Assembly: GCA_965249645.1 (NCBI GenBank)
Contig: CBDFML010000010.1
Span: forward strand, 124,001-188,000
Source of the DNA: CAVOEB01 sp965249645
GTDB lineage: Bacteria; Pseudomonadota; Alphaproteobacteria; UBA828; JAPUJA01
Reading direction: 5' to 3'
Length of the DNA: 64,000 bases
A model generated the notes under the pieces. That model was not told the origin of the DNA and searched no databases. It worked only from the letters and a program-made list of their open reading frames with translations. Positions 8,876-17,345 of this stretch are shown here, in pieces (position 1 is the stretch's first letter; every line of letters starts with the position of its first letter). A program made the position numbers and the translations under genes.

Positions 8876-10722
8876 CCGCCGCCCAGCAGCGTGTCGGCCC
8901 CGGCCGCGTTGGTGGTCAGTTCGAAATGCTTGGCGAAAACGCCCTTGCCGCTGCCGTCCTGGCCGTTCGAATCCCAGCCGATGATGACGCTGCCGTCTTC
9001 GAGCGTTGCGATGTCGGGGCACGCCTGGTCGCGCGCCGCCGTGTCGTTGATCTGGACCTCGCCGGCAACCGCGTTGCCGCCGGCATCGAAGCGCTGGGAA
9101 AAGATGCCCTCGTCCGCGCCGTCCTGTTCGTCGGATTCCCAGGCGATGATGAATCCGCCGTCGGGCAGGCTCGCGACGGTCGCGCTGTCCTGGTTGCCCG
9201 CGGTGGTGCTGTTGGCGCGGCGCTCGGCGCCCGAGGCGACCCCGTTCGAATCGAAAATCTGATAGAACACGCCGTTCTCCGCCCCGTCCGGCGATTGCCA
9301 GACGACGACAAATCCACCGTCGTCGAGGGTCGAGACGTCGGGCCGGCGCTGATTGCCCGCGGTCGTCGTGTTGACCAGGGTTTCGCTGCCGATTTTCGTG
9401 CCGCTGTTGTCGTAGCGCTGGGCGAAGATGGCGCGTCCGTCTTCGTCGCCCGAGCGGGATTCCCAGGCCACGACGAAGCCGCCGTCGTCGAACGCCGATA
9501 CTTCGGCACGTTCCTGGGTGCTCGAGGTCGTCGTGTTGATGCGGAATTCGGAACCCTGGGCCGAGCCCTCGGAATTGTAGACCCGGGCGAAGACACCGGA
9601 GCCGTCGCCCGTGCCCTGGCCGTTCCAGACCACGACGTAGCCGCCGTCGGACAGAGCCTCGACCTCCGGCTCTTTTTGATTGTTGGCGGTCGTCGAGTTG
9701 ACCCGGAACTCGCCGCCGCTCTTGCTGCCGTTGGCGTTGTAGAGCTGGCCGTAGACCCCTTCGTCGTCTTCTTGGCCCTTCGATTCCCAGACTACGACGA
9801 AGCCGCCGCCGGTCAGGCCCGCAACGTCGGGGTCGTGCTGGTGATTGTAGGTGCGTGTGTTGGTCCGGAACTCGCTGCCGACCTTGAGACCGCTCGCGTC
9901 ATAGCGCTGGCCGAACACGCCATCGCGATCGCCGTCGTTGTTCGCCGACTCCCAGACCACGACGTAACCGCCGTTCGCCAGGCCGTCGATCGACAGGCTG
10001 TCCTGGTGGCTGCGGGTCGTTGAATTCACCCGGAATTCGTCGAACCGGCCGGGCTCGAAAATAAGGCGCAAGAGGCCGCCATCGCCGACCAGAACGTCGT
10101 TGCCCTCGCCGCCGAACAGGAAGTCGTCGCCGTCGCCGCCGTCGATCGCGTCGTCACCGTCGCCGCCGTCGATTGTGTCGTCGCCGGCGCCGCCCTCGAT
10201 CACGTCGTCGCCGCCGTCGCCCGCGACCACATCGTTGCCCGCGCCTGCGATCAGCAGGTCGGCATCCGCGCCGCCCGTGAGCGTGTCGGCGCCGTCGCCG
10301 CCGCGCAGCGTGTCGTTGCCTGAATTGCCTTCGAGATTGTCGTCGTCCTCGCCGCCCTCGATGACGTCGTTGCCCGCACCGCCCTGGAGCAGGTCGCTGC
10401 CCGAACCACCGAGCAGCAGATCGGCGTCCGCGCCGCCCGCGAGAACGTCCGCGCCGGCGCCGCCGGTCAGGGTGTCGCTGCCCTCGCCGCCGTCGATCGC
10501 ATCGTCGAGCCCGTCGCCGGTGATGGTGTCGTTGCCGGCGCCGCCGAAGAATGTCGAGCCGACCAGGTAGCCGGCCACCGCGGCCGCCGCGACCGTCGAA
10601 GGCAGGGTCACATCGTCGTCGCCCGCCTGGGCGTGGTACTGGGTCCCGTCCTCGTATGATCCCGACGCGATCAGATCGAAGTCGATCTGGTCGGTGCCTG
10701 ATGTGAACAGCGAATCAGCCAT
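8692..10722 (-). CDS. Giant RTX protein, N-terminal part with seven-repeat block
   Basis: A 676-residue frame starting MADSLFTSGTDQIDFDLIAS. After a short leader it has RTX nonapeptide arrays (about residues 55-215, GGAGNDTITGDGLDDAIDGG-type). Seven consecutive repeats of about 54 residues follow, then RTX motifs again (DTLLGGGGDDVLIGGAGADR). There is no classical signal peptide, as expected for type I export. The last 14 or so residues before the stop (LNIKPRATCWKISRT) are off-frame noise; homology continues in another frame, so this is probably the N-terminus of the protein that ends at 4344. The start at 10722 is preceded by AGGAAG and GCCAGG, and 50 bases further up by a near-perfect promoter. 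Confidence 0.85.
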   Translation of the reverse strand: MADSLFTSGTDQIDFDLIASGSYEDGTQYHAQAGDDDVTLPSTVAAAAVAGYLVGSTFFGGAGNDTITGDGLDDAIDGGEGSDTLTGGAGADVLAGGADADLLLGGSGSDLLQGGAGNDVIEGGEDDDNLEGNSGNDTLRGGDGADTLTGGADADLLIAGAGNDVVAGDGGDDVIEGGAGDDTIDGGDGDDAIDGGDGDDFLFGGEGNDVLVGDGGLLRLIFEPGRFDEFRVNSTTRSHQDSLSIDGLANGGYVVVWESANNDGDRDGVFGQRYDASGLKVGSEFRTNTRTYNHQHDPDVAGLTGGGFVVVWESKGQEDDEGVYGQLYNANGSKSGGEFRVNSTTANNQKEPEVEALSDGGYVVVWNGQGTGDGSGVFARVYNSEGSAQGSEFRINTTTSSTQERAEVSAFDDGGFVVAWESRSGDEDGRAIFAQRYDNSGTKIGSETLVNTTTAGNQRRPDVSTLDDGGFVVVWQSPDGAENGVFYQIFDSNGVASGAERRANSTTAGNQDSATVASLPDGGFIIAWESDEQDGADEGIFSQRFDAGGNAVAGEVQINDTAARDQACPDIATLEDGSVIIGWDSNGQDGSGKGVFAKHFELTTNAAGADTLLGGGGDDVLIGGAGADRLDGDGGTDTASYSGSTAGVTVNLATGVNSGGDLNIKPRATCWKISRT
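8905..10040 (-). repeat. Seven tandem ~54-residue repeats (propeller-like)
   Basis: Within the RTX protein, seven units follow the pattern E-F-R-V-N-x-T-T-x(3)-Q-x(3)-V-x-x-L-x-D-G-G-F-V-V-V-W-E-S-x-x-x-D-G-x-G-V-F-x-Q-R-Y-D-x-x-G. They begin EFRVNSTTRSHQ, EFRTNTRTYNHQ, EFRVNSTTANNQ, EFRINTTTSSTQ, ETLVNTTTAGNQ, ERRANSTTAGNQ and EVQINDTAARDQ. The count of seven and the blade-like beta pattern suggest a seven-bladed beta-propeller (inference). Confidence 0.8.
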
Positions 10723-11051
10723 ACCTGGCCTGCTTCCTAAAAATTCACCCACTACCTGTGAGCGCGAGGGTTATTATGTAGAAAAAGAATATTTATGTCA
10801 AATTAAAAATGCTCTTTACGAATAATTAACCGTGCGACTTGGCTTCGGGCCTTGACCTATGACCCACAAGTATTCCGGAATTTTTTTCGACACTGCTCGG
10901 GCGTTAGCCCATGGACCGGGCAAAATCCGCGGATTTCAGGCCGCTCGACCGGCATTCGACGGGCAACCGCGGAGCCACGATCCCACTTGCCCCGGGGGGG
11001 CGCCAGTACCACGTTGCTTCGACACCCCGAGGTTGCGCACCGAGGCGCCCA
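10723..11051. other. Divergent intergenic region between RTX and nitroreductase genes
   Basis: About 330 bases without a gene. The RTX-proximal part (10770-10845) is strikingly AT-rich for this genome and holds the RTX promoter. The remainder returns to high GC. I see no clear promoter for the nitroreductase gene and no terminator. Confidence 0.7.
10773..10801 (-). promoter_or_regulatory. Sigma-70-type promoter for the RTX gene
   Basis: Read on the minus strand, TTGACA (complement of 10796-10801) is followed by exactly 17 bases and then CATAAT (complement of 10773-10778). The -35 box is a perfect consensus and the -10 box matches five of six. Transcription should start near 10766, giving a leader of about 44 bases before the ATG at 10722. 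Confidence 0.75.
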
Positions 11052-11651
11052 ATGGACAAACCCGCCCCCGCTGATTTCCCCATTCACGACCTGCTCGCCC
11101 GCCGCTGGAGCCCCCGGGCGTTCGCCGACCGCCCCGTCGAGGCGGCGATCTTACGCTCCCTGTTCGAGGCGGCGCGCTGGGCGCCCTCGTCCTATAACGA
11201 GCAGCCGTGGCGCTTTCTCGTGGCGACGCGCGACGACGAGGCCGGGTTCGCCCGCATGCTCGATTGTCTGGTGCCGTTCAACCGCTCCTGGGCGGAGGCC
11301 GCCCCGGTACTCATCCTGGGCCTTGCGCACACGCGGTTCGCATTGGACGGCAGTCCCAACGTCCACGCCGGGCACGATCTGGGACTGGCAGCCATGAGCC
11401 TCTCCGTCGAGGCCACCGAACGAGGCCTCGTCCTCCACCAGATGGCGGGGATCGAGGCTGCGAAAATCCGCGAGAGCTACGCCCTGCCTGACGAGGTCGA
11501 GCCGCTCACGGCGATTGCGCTCGGCTGGCCCGGCGATCCCGCGTCGCTGGGGGACGACATGCGCGAGCAGGAATCGGCACCGCGCGAACGTCGGGCGCAG
11601 GCCGATTTCGTGTTTGCACGGAAATGGGGGACGGCGGCTGAACTGGGTTAG
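11052..11651 (+). CDS. Nitroreductase-family protein
   Basis: A 199-residue flavin-dependent oxidoreductase of the nitroreductase fold, expected to bind FMN and use NAD(P)H. It opens with FPIHDLLARRWSPRAFADRPV, the typical FMN-phosphate-binding R-W/R-S-x-R element, followed by LFEAARWAPSSYNEQPWRF, another family signature. The glycine-containing helix GHDLGLAAMSLSVEATERGL is in the usual place. The start at 11052 begins a few residues before the conserved core; the frame upstream is open but shows nothing family-like. Its stop overlaps the end of the convergent flavoprotein gene by four bases. The natural substrate is unknown. Confidence 0.88.
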   Translation: MDKPAPADFPIHDLLARRWSPRAFADRPVEAAILRSLFEAARWAPSSYNEQPWRFLVATRDDEAGFARMLDCLVPFNRSWAEAAPVLILGLAHTRFALDGSPNVHAGHDLGLAAMSLSVEATERGLVLHQMAGIEAAKIRESYALPDEVEPLTAIALGWPGDPASLGDDMREQESAPRERRAQADFVFARKWGTAAELG

Positions 11652-14600
11652 CCGTCAGCGCCCCCCAGCGCGCGCTCGATCCAACGCTCAGAAAGCTTCT
11701 CCGAGAGCGCGTTTTGCGCCAGGCGCTCACCGAGCGCGGCGAAGTCCACCGCGTCCATGGGCTGGTTCTGGTCGAAGCAGGAAAACACCAGCCGCTCCTC
11801 GCCGGTCTCGGGGTCGGTCTGCGGCTGGAGGCACTGGGCGCAGATCTCCTTCATCATGCACTGCATCGACGAATTAACCCCCGCGACGGCGATGGGTGCG
11901 GCCCCCAGCAGTCCGGCCAGCGCGTCGCGCCGGGCCGCGGCCAGCGCCGCCATCATTCGTTCCGAGCCGATCGCGACGATTCGCACAACCTCGCCCAGCG
12001 GCACCGCCGGCTCGCCCAGCTCACCCCGTCCGTACGCTCCCAGCGCCGCGACCAGATCGCCGGCAAAGGCGCGGTCGGTCTCGCGCACCGGCTCGGGTGG
12101 CGGGCCCTCCTCGCAGGCCCAGAGCACCGCGTCCGCGGCGGCCTCCAGCCGCTCGCGGGCATAGAGCCCATCCCCTGTCCTTGCTCCGGCCGCGATCAGC
12201 ACCCGACAGCCCGCCTCGCGCATCGCCCGGCCTGCGGCCGCCACCGGTCCCAGGCCATAGCCGCTGGCGGCGAGCAGCACCGTTTCGCCCTCGGGAATTT
12301 CCAGTGCCGTGCCCGTGGGGCCCATGAAGACCACCGGCTCGCCGGGCGCGAGCCGTGCCGCGAGCCGGCTCGAACCGCCCGCCTCGACCACCACAGCGCC
12401 GACCAGCCCGGCCTCCGTATCGGCCCAGGCGCCGGCGAGCGCGAGGCCCTCCATGACCAGCGCCGGGCCGGCGGCGCGCCGCGCGCGGGTCTCGAAGTTC
12501 TGCAGCCGGAAGAACTGGCCCGGGGCGAAGGCACGGGCCGCGGCGGGGGCGTGCACCACGAGCTCGACCACGCCGGGGGCCAGGCTTTCGACCCGCTCGA
12601 TACGGGCGCGCAACCCCTCGGTTACGCGGGCGAGGAAGGCGCCCGCCTCGCCGTCGTCCGCCGCCGCTTGCGCGGCGAGCCACGCGCTCACCTGGGGCGC
12701 GCCGCGCTTGGCGCTGGCCATCGCCTTGACCACGTTGCCCGCAAAGCTCGGATGAGTGTCGCCGTAGACGCTCACGGTCCGCCCGTCGGCGCGCATTGCT
12801 GCGAGGATGTCGGTGCGCGTCGGCTTGGCGAGGAGCTCGGGCTCCACTGCAGCGCCTGCGTCGTCGATGGCCCGGAACCAGCCGTCGTCCAGCGCCAGCA
12901 GGTCCGGCTCCTCGCGCGCGATCACCGTGTTGGGCGAGGTGCCGGCGGCGAACAGCACCGTGCGTGCGGGCAGGGCCAGGCTCTCGCCCGTCGCTGTCAT
13001 GCGGCCGTCCACGTTCAGAGCCTGGCGGTCGAAAGTGATGGCGTGCGCGGCGCCGAAGCGGTCGGTCTCGATTGCCGCGGGCGAAAGCCCTTCGGCAAAG
13101 CGGAAGCCTTCTTCGAGCGCGAACTCGACCTCCTCGGGGTTGAGCCGGTACATGGGCGAATCGATCAGCCGCTTGCGGTACGCGACGGTCACCCCGCCCC
13201 ACGCGCGCACCAGCTCGCGAAGGTTCGGCGCGCGGCCGTCCGCTTGCGCCTGGGCGCGTTCAGTGCGAACCGCCTCGCCGTGGGCGAGGAACTCCTCGGC
13301 GATCTCCGCGTCTTCCTCGCTCCAGTCCGCGCGCACCGCCACCGCGCCGCGCTCGCCCGCCAGCGTCTCGTAACGCACGAGGAAGCGCTCGACCTGGAGC
13401 AGGTAGTAGGCGCCGGATTCGGTCGCCGCGTCGACCGCCGTGAGCCCGCCGCCGACCACCACCGCGGGCAGCCGGATCTGGCAGGCGGCGACGCTGTCTC
13501 CTTGCGCCGCGCCGGTCAGCTGCAGCGCCATGAGGAAATCCGAGGCGGCGCGCACGCCGCGCGCGAGCTTGCCAGGGATGTTGGGAATCGTCGGGCGTCC
13601 CGCACCCAGCGCCAGGGCGACATGGTCGAAGCCGGCCCCGAACGCGGCCTCGATGGAAAGCTGGCCGCCGAGGCGCACGCCGCCCGCCATGGCGAAATGC
13701 GCGCGCCGCTCGACGAGCAGGCGCAGGACTTTGAGAAAGTTCTTGTTCCAGCGCACCGTGATGCCGTATTCGGCGACGCCGCCGAAGCCCGCCATGACGC
13801 GGGAATCCAGCGGCTCGGAAATCTCCGCCAGCGCGCGCACCGGCTCGAAGACAATGCGCGCGCCGCGCTCGTCGACGCCCGACAGCGCGGGCGCCAGCGG
13901 CTCGATCTTGAGCCCGTCGATGGCAAGCACCGCATGGCCGTCGTTCAGCAGGTAATGGGCGAGGGTATAGCCCGCGGGGCCCAGACCGGCGACCAGCACC
14001 TTGCGCCCGCTGGCTGCCCTGGGCACGGGCTGAGCGAGGTTGAGCGGGTTCCAGCGGGTCAGCAGCGAATAGATCTCGACCCCCCAGGGCAGCTCGAGCA
14101 CGTCCTTGAGCACCCGGGTCTCGACCTGCGGGATATCGACCGGCTCCTGCTTCTGATAGATGCAGCCCTTCATGCAGTCGTTGCAGATGTGATGTCCGGT
14201 GCCCGCGCACATGGGGTTGTCGAGGGTAACGATGGCGAGCGCGGCGATCGCGAAGCCTTGCGACTTCACCAGGTTCATCTCGGATATCTTTTCGTCCAGC
14301 GGGCAGCCGATCAGCGGCTCGCCGAACGGGTTGGTCCCGAAGCCGCCGTCTTTGGCGAGTACGCCGTGGGAACAGGAATCCTTGCCCCGGTCGTGACAGA
14401 AGATGCAGTAGTTGGTCTGGTCGAGCGCTCGGGGCAGGTCGGCGCCCTCGTCGGTCAGCGCAAAGCCGTCGCGCGCGCGCAGGTCGTGCTCGGGCAGGCG
14501 GAAGACGTGGGTTCCGTCCTCCGCGACTGTCTCCACCGGCACCAGGCTCTCGTAATCCCGCTTCTGGGGTACCTTGAACAGCATGCCCTCGGCGAAGCGG

Positions 14601-15133
14601 CGCTTGCCTGCCGCGCTCTGCGCCGCCCAGGCGGCAAATTCCAGCGCGGTCTGGAGCGCTGTCGCGTTTGCCTCCTCGTCCACGAGCCAGCCCATCACCG
14701 CTTCGGCGAAGCCCATCTCCGTGACCGGACCGCCGAGCAACCGTTCAAGCTCCGCCTCCAGCGCGGGCGCATCGAGCGCCTCGGCCGCGTCGGGCTTGAT
14801 CTTCTTCGCCGCGCGGCGCTGCACGAACAGCCGCTTGCATTGGTAGAGCGGGCCCAGCGCGTCGTGCGCGCGGCTCAGCGCGGCCACGTCGTCCTCGATG
14901 CCGAACAGCCGCGCGAGGAAGCGCTCGACGAGGGGGGAGAGCTCGACCAGAAGCTGCGAGAGCGCGATCGCATCGAGGGCCTCCGGGGCGGCACGCGCGG
15001 CGGTCAAGCGACTTGAGAGCTCCGCGTCTTCGGCCCCCAGCCAGTCGAGAAAGCGCGCATCCAGCCGCGCCAACCCGGCCGGGTCGTAGAGCTCGGCAAA
15101 GGCGAAATCGTCGGCAAGCTTGAGCGCGGTCAT
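11648..15133 (-). CDS. Multidomain iron-sulfur flavoprotein oxidoreductase
   Basis: A 1161-residue three-module enzyme. The N-terminal third is helical and carries cysteine clusters C-x2-C-x7-C (YCIFCHDRGKDSCSHG, near 240-255) and C-x7-C-x2-C-x3-C (CAGTGHHICNDCMKGCIYQK, near 308-328), likely Fe-S sites as in the glutamate synthase small subunit. The middle is a GltD-like two-dinucleotide-fold oxidoreductase: GLGPAGY near 384 for FAD and VVVGGGLTAVDAATE near 560 for NAD(P). The C-terminal third is a PyrK/ferredoxin-reductase-like module (PGQFFRLQNF near 870) ending in a cysteine cluster CMMKEICAQC...C near 1092-1118, probably a [2Fe-2S] site. The start at 15133 follows the pattern of the family better than one 11 codons upstream. 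An electron-transfer role is inferred; its partner is not visible. Confidence 0.8.
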   Translation of the reverse strand: MTALKLADDFAFAELYDPAGLARLDARFLDWLGAEDAELSSRLTAARAAPEALDAIALSQLLVELSPLVERFLARLFGIEDDVAALSRAHDALGPLYQCKRLFVQRRAAKKIKPDAAEALDAPALEAELERLLGGPVTEMGFAEAVMGWLVDEEANATALQTALEFAAWAAQSAAGKRRFAEGMLFKVPQKRDYESLVPVETVAEDGTHVFRLPEHDLRARDGFALTDEGADLPRALDQTNYCIFCHDRGKDSCSHGVLAKDGGFGTNPFGEPLIGCPLDEKISEMNLVKSQGFAIAALAIVTLDNPMCAGTGHHICNDCMKGCIYQKQEPVDIPQVETRVLKDVLELPWGVEIYSLLTRWNPLNLAQPVPRAASGRKVLVAGLGPAGYTLAHYLLNDGHAVLAIDGLKIEPLAPALSGVDERGARIVFEPVRALAEISEPLDSRVMAGFGGVAEYGITVRWNKNFLKVLRLLVERRAHFAMAGGVRLGGQLSIEAAFGAGFDHVALALGAGRPTIPNIPGKLARGVRAASDFLMALQLTGAAQGDSVAACQIRLPAVVVGGGLTAVDAATESGAYYLLQVERFLVRYETLAGERGAVAVRADWSEEDAEIAEEFLAHGEAVRTERAQAQADGRAPNLRELVRAWGGVTVAYRKRLIDSPMYRLNPEEVEFALEEGFRFAEGLSPAAIETDRFGAAHAITFDRQALNVDGRMTATGESLALPARTVLFAAGTSPNTVIAREEPDLLALDDGWFRAIDDAGAAVEPELLAKPTRTDILAAMRADGRTVSVYGDTHPSFAGNVVKAMASAKRGAPQVSAWLAAQAAADDGEAGAFLARVTEGLRARIERVESLAPGVVELVVHAPAAARAFAPGQFFRLQNFETRARRAAGPALVMEGLALAGAWADTEAGLVGAVVVEAGGSSRLAARLAPGEPVVFMGPTGTALEIPEGETVLLAASGYGLGPVAAAGRAMREAGCRVLIAAGARTGDGLYARERLEAAADAVLWACEEGPPPEPVRETDRAFAGDLVAALGAYGRGELGEPAVPLGEVVRIVAIGSERMMAALAAARRDALAGLLGAAPIAVAGVNSSMQCMMKEICAQCLQPQTDPETGEERLVFSCFDQNQPMDAVDFAALGERLAQNALSEKLSERWIERALGGADG

Positions 15134-15169
15134 CCTGGGGTCTCCGGCGAGGTTATTGCGCCGCACAAA

Positions 15170-16009
15170 TTAGCGTGCGCCGCGCGCATGGCAAGCCCGC
15201 TCTTGCGTTTCCGCCAGAAACGCGAGAACCCGATCCGCAGCGCCGAAGTCGTAGAGGTCGTTGTGGGCAGCACCCTCGATAAAATGGGCCTGCTTGGGCT
15301 CCGCCGCCGCCGCGAACAGCCGGCGCCCGAAGCGGGTCGGCACGACCCGGTCCGCGGTGCCGTGGAGCAGCAGCAGCGGCGCGCCGAGCTGCGCGATCTT
15401 GGCCAGGGAATTAAAGCGATCGGCGACGATGGCGGCAACCGGAAAGATCGGGAAGCGGTGGCGCGCCACGTCGGGCACCGAGGTAAACGGCGCTTCGAGC
15501 ACCACGGCGTGTGCGCCGTGGCGCACGGCCATTTCCACCGCCACCCCGGTGCCGAGCGATTCGCCGTAGAGCACGAGGCGCGGCGCGCCAATCCCGTGGC
15601 CGGCCAGAAATTCGAGCGCCGCCTCGCCGTCAGCGTAGAGACCGGCTTCCGTGGGTCGTCCCGGGTTGCCCGAAAACCCGCGCCATGCCGGCAGCAGCAC
15701 GCCGACGCCGGCATCCAGATAGGCCCGCACCTTGCTCGCGCGCATGCCCAGATGGCCCGAATTGCCGTGGAAATAGACCACGCAGGGTTTGCTCGTATCC
15801 GCCGGCGCACGGTACCAGGCGAGCAGCGCCAGCCCGTCCGCAGTGGCAAGCCGGACCTCGGCCATATCCTCGGCCCCGGCAAGCGCGCGCTCGGGCACCA
15901 CCCGGTCGGGCAGATAGATCAGCCGTCGCTGGCCCAGCCACAGCGTCCCGAGAGCGAGGCCGTAGCAGCCGGCGAGGGCGCCGGCGAGGGCGAGCAGGGT
16001 CAGCGCCAT
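15170..16009 (-). CDS. Alpha/beta hydrolase with N-terminal membrane anchor
   Basis: A 279-residue serine hydrolase. A hydrophobic N-terminal segment (LTLLALAGALAGCYGLALGTLWL) suggests a membrane anchor facing the periplasm. The catalytic elements are visible: oxyanion HGNSG, nucleophile elbow YGESLGTG, the acid within HGTADRVVP, and a late histidine in GAAHNDLYD. This pattern matches the bem46/ABHD-like YfhR group. The start at 16009 is chosen because the long upstream frame is antisense to the neighbouring gene. It lies 36 bases upstream of the flavoprotein gene on the same strand, so the two may be cotranscribed. The substrate is unknown. Confidence 0.87.
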   Translation of the reverse strand: MALTLLALAGALAGCYGLALGTLWLGQRRLIYLPDRVVPERALAGAEDMAEVRLATADGLALLAWYRAPADTSKPCVVYFHGNSGHLGMRASKVRAYLDAGVGVLLPAWRGFSGNPGRPTEAGLYADGEAALEFLAGHGIGAPRLVLYGESLGTGVAVEMAVRHGAHAVVLEAPFTSVPDVARHRFPIFPVAAIVADRFNSLAKIAQLGAPLLLLHGTADRVVPTRFGRRLFAAAAEPKQAHFIEGAAHNDLYDFGAADRVLAFLAETQERACHARGAR

Positions 16010-16085
16010 GGTGCGAGTCCCGGTCCAAAGCGGGCGGTGCGAACGCCGCTTGGCGTGGGCCCGGCCCGCGGGCGATAATCGCGCC

Positions 16086-17198
16086 ATGATACGGCGCAAG
16101 GTCCGCCTGTCCATCCTGCTTGCCCTGCTCGCCTTCCTCTGCGCGGGGCTCGCCGTCTGGGCGGGCGGCGGCGCGGTCCACCGCGCGGGCGAGGCGGCGT
16201 TGCTGCTGGCCGAGCTTGCGGGCGGCCCCGAGCCCGGGCCGCTCGCGGCGCTCACGCCCGTGCCGTCACGCGAACCGCTCACGCTTCCCGGCCCTGTGGG
16301 CGGCGCGCCGCTGGCGGCCGATCTCTACCGCCCCGCGGGGTCCGCGCTGGCCGGGCTTGTCCTGCTGCCGGGCGCGGCCCCGGCGGGGCGCGAGGACGCC
16401 CGCCTCGTCGCCCTGGCCGAGGCGCTGGCGCGCGCCCGCTTCGCCGTTCTGGTGCCCGAAATCGAAGGCTGGCGGCGCTTGCGCTTTTCACCCGCCGATC
16501 CCGCCACGATTGCCGCCGCGCTCGACGCGCTGGGCACGCTCGACGGCCTTGAGCGGGACGCGCCGCGCGGCCTGGGCGCGATTTCCTACGCGCTCGGCCC
16601 GGCGCTGATCGCGGTTCTCGAATCGTCCGTACCGCCCGATTTTCTGGTCGGGCTCGGTGGTTTCTACCGTCTGGAGGACGTGCTCGCCCATGTAGCAAAC
16701 GCCCGCGATGCGCGCTTCGCGTGGCTCTTTCTGCGCAACAACCTCGATGCGCTGGAGAACCGCTTCGACGCCATGGCACTGGCCGCGGTGGTCGAGCGAC
16801 GGCTCGCCGATCCGGCTGCCCCGATCGACGATCTGGCGGCGGCGCTCGGGCGCGAGGGGCGTGCCGCTCTCGCGTTGGCGGAAAACCGCGACGCGGGCGC
16901 CGTGGCCCGTCTGGTCGCCGCCCTGCCCGGGCCGCTCAAGGCGCGCCTGCGCGCACTCGATCCCGCATCGCGCGACATCGCGCCGCTCGCCACCCGGCTG
17001 ATCCTGATCCACGGAACGGACGATCCCGCGCTGCCGCTCTCGGGCAGCGAAGCGTTGGCCGCGGCGGCGCCGGCCGGGCTTGCGCGGCTCTATGCCGTCG
17101 AGGGCCTGTCCCATGTCGCGCCGGGCGCCGGGCTCGACGGCTGGGCGCTGTGGCGCGCGCTGTGCCGCCTGCTCGCCGAGCGCGACGGCGCGGTCTGA
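16086..17198 (+). CDS. Alpha/beta-hydrolase-like exported protein
   Basis: A 370-residue protein with an N-terminal hydrophobic segment (LSILLALLAFLCAGLAVW), read as a signal peptide or anchor. The body looks like an alpha/beta hydrolase: LVLLPGAAPAG for the oxyanion loop, ILIHGTDDPALPLSGS for the acid turn and YAVEGLSHVAPG for the histidine. The expected nucleophile elbow is unusual: GAISYALGP instead of G-x-S-x-G. Catalysis is therefore uncertain, though a serine is present. It is transcribed divergently from the hydrolase at 15170-16009, with 76 bases between the starts, so the two promoters must share that gap. Confidence 0.75.
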   Translation: MIRRKVRLSILLALLAFLCAGLAVWAGGGAVHRAGEAALLLAELAGGPEPGPLAALTPVPSREPLTLPGPVGGAPLAADLYRPAGSALAGLVLLPGAAPAGREDARLVALAEALARARFAVLVPEIEGWRRLRFSPADPATIAAALDALGTLDGLERDAPRGLGAISYALGPALIAVLESSVPPDFLVGLGGFYRLEDVLAHVANARDARFAWLFLRNNLDALENRFDAMALAAVVERRLADPAAPIDDLAAALGREGRAALALAENRDAGAVARLVAALPGPLKARLRALDPASRDIAPLATRLILIHGTDDPALPLSGSEALAAAAPAGLARLYAVEGLSHVAPGAGLDGWALWRALCRLLAERDGAV

Positions 17199-17261
17199 TC
17201 CGGTTCCGACGCTTCAGTTATTCCGGCATGCGCGGTCCAGCCACCCCCGATTGACCGGTAA

Positions 17262-17302
17262 ACCAAAACGAAAAACCCGGACGCCGTCTCGCGCCCGGGT
17301 TA
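17262..17302 (-). terminator. Rho-independent terminator of the Bax-inhibitor-like gene
   Basis: On the minus strand, AACCCGGGCGC and its partner around 17274-17283 form a GC-rich stem, followed by TTTTTCGTTTT. It sits about 45 bases past the stop of the gene at 17346 and faces the end of the opposite hydrolase gene. Confidence 0.8.
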
Positions 17303-17345
17303 CTCGTGCCCGCCCTCACTGCGGAGGCGGGAAACCGATATGCCC

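Noticed and set aside
4600..10560. Dense short repeats that could look like a CRISPR or satellite array
   Set aside because: The periodicity is 27 bases and encodes GGxGxDxLx calcium-binding nonapeptides in frame; units are degenerate and there are no spacers.
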